Assembly: GCA_033782935.1 (NCBI GenBank)
Contig: JAWQEG010000710.1
Location: forward strand, 2,046,001 to 2,110,000
From: Petrolisthes cinctipes
Taxonomy: Eukaryota > Arthropoda > Malacostraca > Decapoda > Porcellanidae
Direction of reading: 5' to 3'
Length of the DNA: 64,000 bases
The position numbers and the translations under genes are program-made. The notes beneath the pieces were generated by a model. The model was given only the letters and a program-made list of their open reading frames with translations. It did no database searches and was not told the origin of the DNA. Positions 13,301 to 22,741 of this stretch are shown piece after piece; positions within the stretch are counted from its first letter, which is position 1, and each line of letters opens with the position of its first letter.

Positions 13301-16300
13301 TGGACTGTAAATATCAACTATAATTCATGGGGTCATAGGTGTTGGGGTGTCATTACAATGATTTGACAGTAAATATCAACAGTCATTCATGGGGTGGTGG
13401 GTGGTATTACAGTGTTTGGACTGTAAATATCAACAGTCATTCATATGGTGATGAGTGTGTGGGTGTCATTACAGTGCTTGGACTGTAAATATCAACAGTC
13501 ATTTATAGGGTGGTTGGTGTTTGGTGTCATTACATTGCTTGGACTGTAAATATCAACAGTGAATCATGGAGTTGTCGGTGTGTGGGTGTCATTACAGTGC
13601 TTGGACTGTAAATATCAACAGTCATTCTTGGGGTGATGGTTGTGTGGGTGTTATTACAGTTCTTTGACTGTAAATATCAACAGTCATTCAGAGGGTGTTG
13701 GGTGTCATTAGAATACTTAGACTGTAAATATTAACAGTCATTCATGGGGTGGTTGGTGTTTTGATGTCATTACAGTGCTTGGACTGAAAATATCAACAGT
13801 CATTTATGGGGTTGTGGGTGTGTGGGTGTCATTACAGTGCTTGGACTGTAAATATCAACAGTCATTCATAGGATGGTGGGTGTGTGAGTGTCATTACAGA
13901 GCTTGGACTGTAAATATCAACAGTCATTCATGGGGTGGTGGGTGTGTGGATGTCATTATAGTGGTTGGACTCTAAATATCAACAGTCAATCATGGGGTGG
14001 TGGGTGTGTGGGTGTCATTACAGTGCTTGGACTGTAAATATTAACAGTCTTTCATAGGGTGGTGGGTGTGTGGGTGTCATTACAGTGTTTTGATTGTAAT
14101 TATCAACAGTCAATCATAGGATGGTGGGTGTCATTACAGTGTTTGGACTGTAAATATCAACAGTCATCTATAGGGTGGTGGGTGAGTAAGTGTCTTTACA
14201 GTGCTTGGACTGTAAATATCAAACATAATTTATGGGATGGTGGGTGTGGGGGTGTCATTACAGTGCTTGGACTGTAAATATCAACAGTCAATCATGGGGT
14301 GGTGGGTGTGTGGGTGTCATTACAGTGTTTTGATTGTAAATATCAACAGTCATTCATAGGGTGGTGGGTATTATTAGAGTGCTTGGACTGTAAATATCAA
14401 CAGTCATTAATAAGTTGGTGAGTGTATGGGTGTCATTATAGTGCATGGACCGTAAATATCAACCATATTTCATGGGGTTGACGGTGTGTGGGTGTCATTA
14501 CAGTGCTTTGTCAGTAAATATCAAGAATCATTCATGGGGTGGTGGGTGTGAGGGTGTCATTACAGTGTTCAGACTGTAAATATCAACAGTCATTTATGGG
14601 GTGGTGGGTGTGTGGGTGTCATTATGGTGCTTGGACTGTAAATACCAACAGTCATTCATGGGGTGGTTGGTGTGTAGGTGTCATTACAGTGCTTGGACTG
14701 TAAATATCAAGTCATTAATGGGGTGGTGGGTGTGTGTGTCATTATTGCTTGGACTGTAAATATCAACAGTCATTCATGGGGTGGTGGGATTTTGGATGTC
14801 ATTACAGTGCTTGGACTGAAAATATCAACAGTCATTTGTGGGGTTGTGGGTGTGTGGGTGTCATTACAGTGCTTAGACTGTAAATATCAATAGTCATTCA
14901 TAGGGTGGTGGGTGTGTGAGTGTCATTACAGAGCTTGGACTGTAAATATCAACAGTCATTCATGGGGTGGTGGGTGTTTGGATATTATTATAGTGGTTGG
15001 ACTGTAAATATCAACAGTCAATCATGGGGTGGTGGGTGTGTGGGTGTCATTACAGTGCTTGGACTGTAAATATCAACAGTCTTTCATGGGGTGGTGGGTG
15101 TATGGGTGTCATTACAGTGTTTTGATTGTAATTATCAACAGTCAATCATAGGGTGGTGGGTGTCATTACAGTGTTTGGACTGTAAATATTAACAGTCATT
15201 AATAAGTTGGTGAGTGTATGGGTGTCATTATAGTGCATGGACCGTAAATATCAACCATATTTCATGGGGTTGTCGGTGTGTAGGTGTCATTACAGTGCTT
15301 TGTCTGTAAATATCAAGAGTCATTCATGGGGTGGTGGGTGTGAGGGTGTCATTACAGTGTTCGGACTGTAAATATCATCAGTCATTTATGGGGTGGTGGG
15401 TGTGTGGGTGTCATTATGGTGCTTGGACTGTAAATATCAATAGTCATTCATAGTGTGGTCAGTGTGTGGATGTCATTATAGTGCTTGGACTGTAAATATC
15501 AACAGTCAATCATAGGGTGGTGGGTGTGTGGGTGTCATTACAGTGGTTTGATTGTAATTATCAACAGTCATTCATAGGTGGTGGGTGTCATTACAGTGCT
15601 TGGACTGTAAATATCAACAGTCATTCATTGGGTGGTGGTTGTGTGGGTGTCATTACAGTGCTTGGACTGTAAATATCAACCATAATTCATGGGGTGGTGG
15701 GTGTGGTTGTGTCATTACAGTGCTTGGACTGTAAATATCAACAGTCAGTCATAGAGTGGTGGGTGTGTTGGTGTCATTACAGAGCTTGGACTGTAAATAT
15801 CAACAGTCATTCATGGGGTGGTGGGTGTATGGGTGTCATTACAGTGATTTGATTGTAAATATCAACAGTCATTCATAGGGTGGTGGGTATCATTAGAGTG
15901 CTTGGACTGTAAATATAAACTGTCATTTATGGGTTTGTGGGTGTGTGGGTGTCATTACAGTGCTTTGACTGTAAATATCAACTATAATTCATGGGGTCGT
16001 AGGTGTTGGGGTGTCATTACAGTGATTTGACAGTAAATATCAACAGTCATTCATGGGGTGGTGGGTGGTATTACAGTGCTTGGACTGTAAATATCAACAG
16101 TCATTCATAGGGTGATGAGTGTGTGGGTGTCATTACAGTGCTTGGACTGTAAATATCAACAGTCATTTATAGGGTGGTTGGTGTTTGGTGTCATTACATT
16201 GCTTGGACTGTAAATATCAACAGTGAATCATGGAGTGGTGGGTGTGTGGGTGTCATTACAGTGCTTGGACTGTAAATATCAACAGTCATTCTTGGGGTGA

Positions 16301-16770
16301 TGGTTGTGTGGGTGTTATTACAGTTCTTTGACTGTAAATATCAACAGTCATTCAGAGGGTGTTGGGTGTAATTAGAATGCTTGGGCTGTAAATATTAACA
16401 GTCATTCATGGGGTGGTGGGTGTTTTGATGTCATTACAGTGCTTGGACTTAAAATATCAACAGTCATTTATGGGGTTGTGGGTGTGTGGGTGTCATTACA
16501 GTGCTTGGACTGTAAATATCAACAGTCATTCATAGGATGGTGGGTGTGTGAGTGTCATTACAGAGCTTGGACTGTAAATATCAACAGTAATTCATGGGGT
16601 GGTGGGTGTATGGGTGTCATTACAGTGATTTGATTGTAAATATCAACAATCATTCATAGGGTGGTGGGTATCATTAGAGTGCTTGGACTGTAAATATAAA
16701 CAGTCATTTATGGGTTTGTGGGTGTGTGGGTGTCATTACAGTGCTTGGACTGTAAATATTAACTACAATT
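7386..16770 (+). repeat. Mosaic higher-order repeat, 2.0-2.9 kb units
   Basis: Blocks recur at several offsets. About 7.69-8.8 kb matches 10.0-11.1 kb (offset 2310). About 8.86-9.98 kb matches 11.76-12.88 kb (offset 2905). About 11.3-12.9 kb matches 13.3-14.9 kb (offset 2000, drifting to 1999). The 13775 landmark recurs at 16439 (offset 2664). The copies are very similar over hundreds of bases. The differing periods imply repeated unequal exchange between units of different length. Shared landmarks include the ATAAGTTGGTGAGTG, TTGTCGGTGTGT and CATTATGGTGCTT monomers. Confidence 0.65.
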
Positions 16771-18934
16771 CATTTGGTCATGGGTGTTGGAGTGTCATTA
16801 CAGTGCTTCGACTGTAAATATCAACAGTCATTCATAGGGTGATGAGTGTGTTGGTTTCATTACAGTGCTTGGACTGTAAATATCAACAGTCATTTATAGG
16901 GTGGTTGGTGTTTGGTGTCATTACATTGCTTGGACTGTAAATATCAACAGTCAATCATGGAGTGCTGGGTGTGTGGGTGTCATTACAGTGCTTGGACTGT
17001 AAATATCAACAGTCATTCATAGGGTGGTGGGTGTTTGAGTGTCATTACAGAGCTTGGACTGTAAATATCAACAGTCATTCATGGGTGGTGGGTGTGTGGA
17101 TGTCATTATAGTGCTTGGACTGTAAATATCAACAGTCAATCATTGGGTGGTGGGTGTGTGGGTGTCATTACAGTGCTTGGACTGTAAATATCAACAGTCT
17201 TTCATGGGGTGGTGGGTGTGTGGGTGTCATTACAGTGTTTTGATTGTAATTATCAACAGTCAATCATAGGGTGGTGGGTGTCATTACAGTGTTTGGACTG
17301 TAAATATCAATAGTCATTTATAGGGTGGTGGGTGTGTGGGTGTTTTTACAGTGCTTGGACTGTAAATATCAAACATAATTCATGGGATGGTGGGTGTGTG
17401 GGTGTCATTACAGTGCTTGGACTGTAAATATCATCAGTCAATCATGGGGAGGTGGGTGTGTGGGTGTCATTACAGTGTTTTGATTGTAAAAACCAACAGT
17501 TATTTATAGGGTGGTGGGTATCATTAGAGTGCTTGGACTGTAAATATCAACAGTCTTTCATGGGGTGGTGGGTGTGTGGGTGTCATTACAGTGTTTTGAT
17601 TGTAATTATCAACAGTCAATCATAGGGTGGTGGGTGTCATTACAGTGTTTGGACTGTAAATATCAATAGTCATTTATAGGGTGGTGGGTGTGTGGGTGTT
17701 TTTACAGTGCTTGGACTGTAAATATCAAACATAATTCATGGGATGGTGGGTGTGTGGGTGTCATTACAGTGCTTGGACTGTAAATATCATCAGTCAATCA
17801 TGGGGTGGTGGGTGTGTGGGTGTCATTACAGTGTTTTTATTGTAAAAACCAACAGTTATTCATAGGGTGGTGGGTATCATTAGAGTGCTTGGACTGTAAA
17901 TATCAACCATAACTCATGGGGTTGTGGGTGTGTGGGTGTCATTACAGTGCTTGTACTGTAAATATCAACAGTCAATCATGAGGTAGTGGGTGTGGGGGTG
18001 TCATTAGAGTGCTTGGACTGTAAATATTAACAGTCAATCATAGTGTTGTGGGTGGCATTACAGTGATTGGACTGTAAATATCAACAGTCATTCATAGGGT
18101 GATGGGTGTGTGGGTGTCATTACAGTGTTTGGACTGTAAATATCAACAGTCATTTATAGAGTGGTGGGTATTTGAGTGTCATTACATTGCTTGGACTGTA
18201 AAAATTAACAGTCAATCATGAGGTAGTGGGTGTGTGGGTTTCATTAGAGTGCTTACACTGTAAATATCAACAGTCATTCATAGAATGGTGGGTGTCATTT
18301 GAGTGCTTGGACTGTAAATATCAACAGTCATTAATAAGTTGGTGAGTGTATGGGTGTCATTATAGTTCATGGACTGTAAATATCAACCATATTTCATGGG
18401 GTTGTCGGTGTGTGGGTGTCATTACAGTGCTTTGTCTGTAAATATCAAGAGTCATTCATGGGGTGGTGGGTGTGAGGGTGTCATTACAGTGTTCGGACTG
18501 TAAATATCAACAGTCATTCATGGGGTGGTGGGTCTGTGGGTGTCATTATAGTGCTTGGACTGTAAATACCAACAGTCATTCATGGGGTGGTTTGTGTGTA
18601 GGTGTCATTACAGTGCTTGGATTGTAAATATCAAGTCAATAATGGGGTGGTGGGTGTGTGTGTGTCATTAGTGCTTGTACTGTAAATATCTACAGTCATT
18701 CATGGAGGGGGGGTGGCATTACAGTGCTTGGACTGTAAATATCAACAGTCATTCATGAGGTGATAGGTGTGTGGGTGTCATTACAGTGCTTGGACTGTAA
18801 ATATCAACAGTCATTTATGGGGTGGTGGGTGTTTGGGTGTCATTACATTGCTTGGACTGTAAATATCAACAGTCAATCATAGGGTGGTGGGTGTCATTAC
18901 AGTGCTTGGACTGTGAATATCAACAGTCATTCAT
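16771..18934 (+). repeat. Left flank of the LINE, HOR-related segment
   Basis: This stretch is homologous to about 27584-29036. CATTTGGTC at 16771 corresponds to CATTTAG at 27584 (offset 10813). TTAATAAGTT at 18331 corresponds to 28549 (offset 10218). TGGAGGGG at 18703 corresponds to 28921 (offset 10218). The left flank is therefore about 595 bp longer, and 356 bp of that is a local tandem duplication. The last 116 bp before the LINE (18819-18934, one 62-bp plus one 54-bp monomer) has no counterpart at the related LINE-free locus. Confidence 0.65.
17195..17906 (+). repeat. 356-bp tandem duplication (six monomers)
   Basis: The block 17195-17550 is repeated at 17551-17906. Both copies contain the AGTCTTTCATGG, TTTGATTGTAATTATC, CAATAGTCATTTATAG, TTTTTACAG and AAAAACCAACAGTTATT monomers in the same order with few differences. 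The period of 356 fits four 62-bp plus two 54-bp monomers. The related region at 28.0-28.3 kb holds only one copy, so the duplication is local. Confidence 0.8.
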
Positions 18935-18952
18935 CCCGCCGTGCTGGGCGGG
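18935..18952 (+). other. 5'-terminal hairpin of the LINE
   Basis: CCCGCC (18935-18940) and GGCGGG (18947-18952) form a perfect 6-bp stem around the loop GTGCTG, starting at the first LINE base. GC-rich structure exactly at the boundary suggests a true 5' end rather than a truncation. The role is unknown. It could belong to a larger RNA fold. Confidence 0.6.
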
Positions 18953-19611
18953 ATATCTCAGCAACCCTGGAAGACCAATGGTTCTTTTAGCAGATGAGTC
19001 TTCCTGGGTGGGTTTGGGAACCCTGGGTTGGAGGAAATGCCATTCAAAATCCTATTAGTACACCACCGGCCAATGCTCTTATTGGGCGTATGAGTGTTCT
19101 TCTTAGTAGGGTTCAGAGTAGCCCTTAAGGCGGAAGAGCAGCTTTATGCTGCCAACGGCATCTCTGAAATGGAGTCATGGGTTGATGCCATAGTCATGTG
19201 CCTGATTTTCCGCAACTCATCCATTTCCCTACTATTAGATGGCACAATCTAACTAATTTCACCTTTACTTTCCAATTTATTCTTTCTTATTCTTACTCTT
19301 ATAAAGGTGAAGCTGCTCATCTTGGTGCAAACCGCAGTCACGCAGCTACTATCTTTGATCCGGTTATAAGATCAGATTATGGCAGTTATTCTGGTCGCCA
19401 TGCTCAGATAGTGAAGGTGGGAAGATCATTTTTTATCTATTGAGAAGTAACGCCCGCCTAAGCAAGGCAGTCCCTTGCCAGTAGGTTCTTCTCCTGCCCG
19501 TCACCCCTGGAGAGTTTGAGCTAGCTCTTCTAGGCCAATGTCTGAAAGGGATGACGTTAATTTTACTAGCTTGCTGACTCAGGTTTCCTTATACTTGGTT
19601 CTTCCGGTTAT
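18953..19611 (+). other. LINE 5' untranslated region
   Basis: Together with the hairpin, 677 bp precede the first in-frame ATG. The frame of the main ORF is closed upstream by TAG at 19567, so translation cannot begin earlier in that frame. The one longer open stretch here (about 19186-19443) has no ATG in its own frame. No separate ORF1 with recognisable gag, esterase or PHD features is visible. The internal promoter expected of an autonomous LINE would lie here, but I recognise no specific promoter motif. Confidence 0.7.
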
Positions 19612-20541
19612 ATGACCTTTGCTTGTACTTGGACTTGCTTCACGATTTCTCTACTTCTCATCTTCCCATTTTACTTCTTTCAGTTATTCAAGTTTTTACT
19701 TGTTATTTTGTCCGGTGATATTGAATTAAATCCCGGTCCACGTAGACCTACCCATCATGTGAGAAGCTGCCGTATTTTGTATTCTAACATCCGCGGACTT
19801 CATAAGAACATCAAAGATCTAACTTTGGCATCAGTAGATTATGACATTGTTTTTTGTTCAGAAACTCTTGTCTCTAACCATAGACACGTTTCAGAACTTC
19901 TTATGTTTGGCTTTAATAAACCACTTCTTATTCATCGTGACTCTTTTCCTCGTGTTCGTGGAATGAGTTTGTACATCCGATCTGGCTTCAATGCCCAGCC
20001 TTTAACAAAATTTATTTGCGGTTGCCATGAGATCCAGTTAGTTAAAGTTTCCAGTAAATATCATAACCACTACATTTTTAGCCTATACAGAAATCCTGAC
20101 GCCAATGACAACCTATATGACTGTCTCTTAAATGCCATGGCATTAATTCAGTCTGTTGATGTCAAGTCCTCTTTCATCTTTGTTGGAGATGTAAATGCAC
20201 ATCATCAAGAGTGGCTGAACTCTGTTTCTCCAACAAATAGACACGGTCATGCTGCCCTGGATTTTACTAATTTATCTGGGTGTGAACAGTTGATTACTGG
20301 ACCTACACATATTTCTGGAAACTGTCTGGATCTCGTTTTGACAGATGTTCCTGGTGTTGTGGAGACTATAGTTCTTGCACCTGTGGGTACTTCTGACCAT
20401 AATTCCATATCTTGTAAAATCAATCTTGAATTTACTGTGCCTGATATCACTATCACTCGTAAAGTCTATCTTAAATCTCGGGTTAACTGGGATAATGTAT
20501 GTGATGATGTTACTAATATCCAGTGGAACCACATACTATGA
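19612..20541 (+). CDS. LINE N-terminal segment: hydrophobic leader, 2A motif and APE endonuclease
   Basis: This segment encodes 309 residues from the first ATG after the in-frame stop TAG at 19567. Residues 1-33 are strongly hydrophobic (many F, L, I) and run into DIELNPGP at residues 36-43, the canonical 2A ribosome-skipping motif. Predicted separation is between G42 and P43. Residues 53-270 are an APE-like endonuclease with the expected residues in order: N59 (SNIRGL), E84 (SETL), Y159 (SLYRNP), D193 and N195 (GDVNAHH), D240 (LDLVLTD) and S261-D262-H263 (GTSDHN). In this family the enzyme nicks the target DNA strand that primes reverse transcription. All catalytic positions look intact. The segment ends at the TGA in the linker before the RT. 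The GDVN form replaces the commoner GDFN. Confidence 0.9.
   Translation: MTFACTWTCFTISLLLIFPFYFFQLFKFLLVILSGDIELNPGPRRPTHHVRSCRILYSNIRGLHKNIKDLTLASVDYDIVFCSETLVSNHRHVSELLMFGFNKPLLIHRDSFPRVRGMSLYIRSGFNAQPLTKFICGCHEIQLVKVSSKYHNHYIFSLYRNPDANDNLYDCLLNAMALIQSVDVKSSFIFVGDVNAHHQEWLNSVSPTNRHGHAALDFTNLSGCEQLITGPTHISGNCLDLVLTDVPGVVETIVLAPVGTSDHNSISCKINLEFTVPDITITRKVYLKSRVNWDNVCDDVTNIQWNHIL
19717..19740 (+). other. 2A ribosome-skipping motif
   Basis: Codons 36-43 read DIELNPGP, an exact match to DxExNPGP. Known 2A sequences cause the ribosome to omit the bond between the final Gly and Pro, giving two products from one frame. Here they would be a 42-residue hydrophobic leader peptide and an endonuclease-RT protein starting with Pro43. 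The residues just upstream (LLVILSG) are hydrophobic, as is usual for 2A. Activity is inferred from the motif only. Confidence 0.88.
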
Positions 20542-22539
20542 TCTGATGACCCAGTTTCATCACTCAATAACTCTCTCTTGGAAATTCTTAACAGAAGAGT
20601 CCCATCAAAATTAATCAAATCCCGTATAAAAGATAAAGCTTGGTTTGATGATGACTGCAAACGTGCTTTTAATAACAAGCAGGCTGCATACCATCGCTGG
20701 AGACGTGGTCCAAACCAGTTGCTTTGGGATGACTATATACATCTTAGGTCAGTTGCGCAGAGAGTTTATAGTAATGCTGAGAGGGATTACAATTCCCATT
20801 TACAGGAGGTTCTTGCAGGTGCTACTCAGCCACATAAATGGTGGGCTTCACTTAAGGCCTCATTATTTGGTATTGATTCCTCCATGCCTCCACTTCGTGA
20901 TTCTGATGGTTCTGTTTCTTTTGACCCATTGATTAAGGCTAATATGCTTTCAAATATATTCATTGGTAAGCAGAGTGATCAGGAATTGCAATTACCTTCA
21001 ACATGTTACCCTAGTCCTGGTCTAAAGTCAATGGCTTTTAAATCAGCTGAATTGAAACAATATCTATTGGATCTTGACACTTATGGTGGGACTGACCCTG
21101 ATGGATTTTTCCCTCTCTTCCTTAAGAAGATTGCTGTTGTTTTAGCACCTAAATTGGCTGTGGTATTTAGGTTGCTCTTGAAATCTGATAGTTTTCCTCT
21201 TTGCTGGCGTAAAGCCAGAATTACCCCAATTCCAAAGGGAGCCACTGCGTCATCAAATCCATCCGAGTATCGTCCCATTTCCATTACACCTATTCTTTCT
21301 AAGATCTTTGAGAGGCTTTTAGCGAGGCGTCTTAACTCTTATTGTAATAATAATGATTTAATACCCATTTCACAATTTGGTTTTCGCAAAGGTTTGGGTA
21401 CCTGCGATGCACTTTTGACCTTGTCTCACGCACTTCAATCTTCGTTGGACAAGGGATATGAATCTCGTGTTGTGGCTATTGATTTTAGCTCTGCTTTTGA
21501 TCGGGTTAATCATAAAGCACTTTTACATAAGCTGCAACTTATTGGTATTGGTGGTAGTCTCTTATCAATTTTTAAAGAATTTCTGATGAACAGGTCACAA
21601 TGTGTTGTCATTGATGGGTGCACTTCTGTCCCTGTACCTGTTGTTTCGGGTGTTCCACAGGGCAGTGTACTTGGGCCTCTGTTTTTTATTCTCTTTACTG
21701 CTGACTTGGGCTTTGAGCTCGAAAATAAGCTTATTTCTTATGCTGATGACACAACTTTATATTCACCCATTCCATCACCAGGGAGTAGAATTGAAGTTGC
21801 AGCATCCCTAAGCAGGGACTTGGCTAAGATTACTTCTTGGTGTGAACTTTGGGGTATGAAGCTTAATGCCAAGAAAACTCACTCCATGATTATTAGCAGA
21901 TCACGCACTTTGGTTCCTCCTCATCCTTGTTTGCATATTTCTGGTGAACAAATTGAGGATGTGACAGGTTTGCATTTGTTGGGAGTGACTCTTGATCCCA
22001 AGTTGACCTTTGAAAGGCATATTCGTTCCTTATCTTCTACTATTGCACAAAAGATTGGTTTACTCCGCAAGTGTTTTAAAAAATTTGCGTGTGAAACCAT
22101 AGTCTTAAAATCTTTTTATGCTTTTATTTTGCCTCACTTTGAATATTGCTCTTCTGTTTGGAACTCTGCTGCTGACTGTCATCTAAAGTTGCTTGACAGA
22201 GCTCTTACTTCTATAAAATTTGTTCTACCTGCTGTATCTCTTGATCTCCATCATCGGCGTCAGGTTGGTGCCCTTAGTCTTGTATTCAAAATTTTTAACA
22301 ATACTCGGCATCCCCTGCATAGTGTTTTACCTGAACGTTTTATTCCGACTCGCATAACAAGGTTTACAAGGAGTCTTAATGACTTTGCCATGACTCTAAT
22401 TAATGCTTCTACATCTCAATTTTCTCGTTGTTTTATTCCTTCTATGATTACCTTATGGAATCATCTGCCTAACGAGGTTGTACAGTCAACTGATATTACT
22501 GGTTTTAAATCTAAAGTTAATGTCTTATTGCAACAGTAG
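20542..22539 (+). CDS. LINE C-terminal segment: reverse transcriptase
   Basis: 665 codons continue in frame after the TGA and end at TAG 22537-22539. There is no ATG near the beginning. The codon at 20578 is TTG, so independent initiation there is unlikely in a eukaryote. Numbering from the ATG at 19612, RT landmarks are EYRPIS (from E552), FGFRKG (from F589), the first catalytic Asp in DFSSAFD (D624), SGVPQGSVLGP (from S679) and YADD (Y710, the two catalytic Asp). A thumb motif LLGVTLDPKLTFERHI follows, then a C-terminal domain with SMITLWNHLP. No RNase H or zinc knuckle is seen. The enzyme would copy the element RNA at the nicked target, recognising its 3' end. The fold appears complete. 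Confidence 0.9.
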   Translation, partial: SDDPVSSLNNSLLEILNRRVPSKLIKSRIKDKAWFDDDCKRAFNNKQAAYHRWRRGPNQLLWDDYIHLRSVAQRVYSNAERDYNSHLQEVLAGATQPHKWWASLKASLFGIDSSMPPLRDSDGSVSFDPLIKANMLSNIFIGKQSDQELQLPSTCYPSPGLKSMAFKSAELKQYLLDLDTYGGTDPDGFFPLFLKKIAVVLAPKLAVVFRLLLKSDSFPLCWRKARITPIPKGATASSNPSEYRPISITPILSKIFERLLARRLNSYCNNNDLIPISQFGFRKGLGTCDALLTLSHALQSSLDKGYESRVVAIDFSSAFDRVNHKALLHKLQLIGIGGSLLSIFKEFLMNRSQCVVIDGCTSVPVPVVSGVPQGSVLGPLFFILFTADLGFELENKLISYADDTTLYSPIPSPGSRIEVAASLSRDLAKITSWCELWGMKLNAKKTHSMIISRSRTLVPPHPCLHISGEQIEDVTGLHLLGVTLDPKLTFERHIRSLSSTIAQKIGLLRKCFKKFACETIVLKSFYAFILPHFEYCSSVWNSAADCHLKLLDRALTSIKFVLPAVSLDLHHRRQVGALSLVFKIFNNTRHPLHSVLPERFIPTRITRFTRSLNDFAMTLINASTSQFSRCFIPSMITLWNHLPNEVVQSTDITGFKSKVNVLLQQ

Positions 22540-22741
22540 TTTGTCTATTTTTTAAAAATCATATCTTTTCTTTTGTATAAGCTTTCATTGACAACTAGTT
22601 TTCTCTTTTGGGCTCTCTATACTCAGTAGCCCCTTTCCTTTTTTCTTAGTTGTTGTAGTCTCTCTTCAGTACTCCCCAGGTATTTTGTGTGGATCCATCT
22701 ATTGATGTGTCTGCACCCTGTTGGGAGGCTATGACAGCTTC
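22540..22741 (+). other. LINE 3' untranslated region
   Basis: About 200 bp lie between the stop codon and the trinucleotide tail. The region is rich in T and pyrimidine tracts. No canonical AATAAA signal is visible. In non-LTR elements the 3' UTR usually carries the RNA feature recognised by the RT, but no specific hairpin is convincing by eye. Confidence 0.75.

Larger units (their letters stand above)
1..18934 (+). repeat. 62-bp satellite array, left arm
   Basis: This is a continuous head-to-tail tandem array with a basic period of 62 bp, for example TGGACT at 1 and TGGACC at 63. Reading from the CAGTGCTTG box, each monomer has the dyad GACTGTAAATATCAACAGTC, then CATTCAT, then the G-rich stretch GGGGTGGTGGGTGTGTGGG, then TGTCATTA. 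All monomers point the same way. Length variants are 54 bp (8 nt of the TG tract missing), 60 or 58 bp (2-nt losses in ATCAACAGTC or in ATTACAGTG), and rare others. No non-satellite DNA lies within this arm. The array runs off the left edge of the window. A pericentromeric, centromeric or subtelomeric position is possible, but nothing in the sequence decides it. Confidence 0.97.
19612..22539 (+). pseudogene. LINE polyprotein (2A leader - endonuclease - reverse transcriptase) with one in-frame stop
   Basis: The two open segments 19612-20538 and 20542-22539 lie in the same reading frame and are separated only by TGA at 20539-20541. There is no frameshift anywhere in about 975 codons. The total length fits single-ORF CR1/L2-type proteins. 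The break falls in the linker between the endonuclease and the RT, so both enzymatic domains are individually complete. The base after TGA is T, not the CUA context associated with strong readthrough. The simplest reading is one nonsense mutation in a young copy. A second possibility is that family members tolerate the stop, which only comparison with other copies could show. Confidence 0.85.

Noticed and set aside
1..18934. The same type of open stretch in the left arm, which could be mistaken for a repeat-protein gene family
   Set aside because: Same arithmetic explanation. The apparent similarity between these peptides reflects HOR copies of DNA, including silent and length-changing differences with no preference for codon position.
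18822..19058. Open stretch spanning the satellite/LINE 5' junction
   Set aside because: It starts at a GTG in the satellite and runs through the transposon boundary, so it is a chance fusion created by the insertion.
18935..19100. HDV-like self-cleaving ribozyme at the LINE 5' end
   Set aside because: The 6-nt loop inside the terminal stem leaves no room for the nested pairings of an HDV fold built on that stem. No convincing alternative was found by eye. A covariance search would decide.
19198..19443. 81-codon open stretch in the LINE leader, considered as ORF1
   Set aside because: It begins at GTG and has no ATG in frame (the frame opens after TGA 19183-19185). No gag, esterase, PHD or RNA-binding motif is recognisable. 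It could be a decayed ORF1, but I cannot support it.
20578..20580. Independent start for the RT segment
   Set aside because: The codon is TTG. In a eukaryote the segment is better read as the continuation of the frame after the TGA at 20539.
20247..21284. Short reverse-strand and alternate-frame open stretches overlapping the LINE
   Set aside because: They are shadows of the endonuclease/RT coding frame, with no family motifs of their own.
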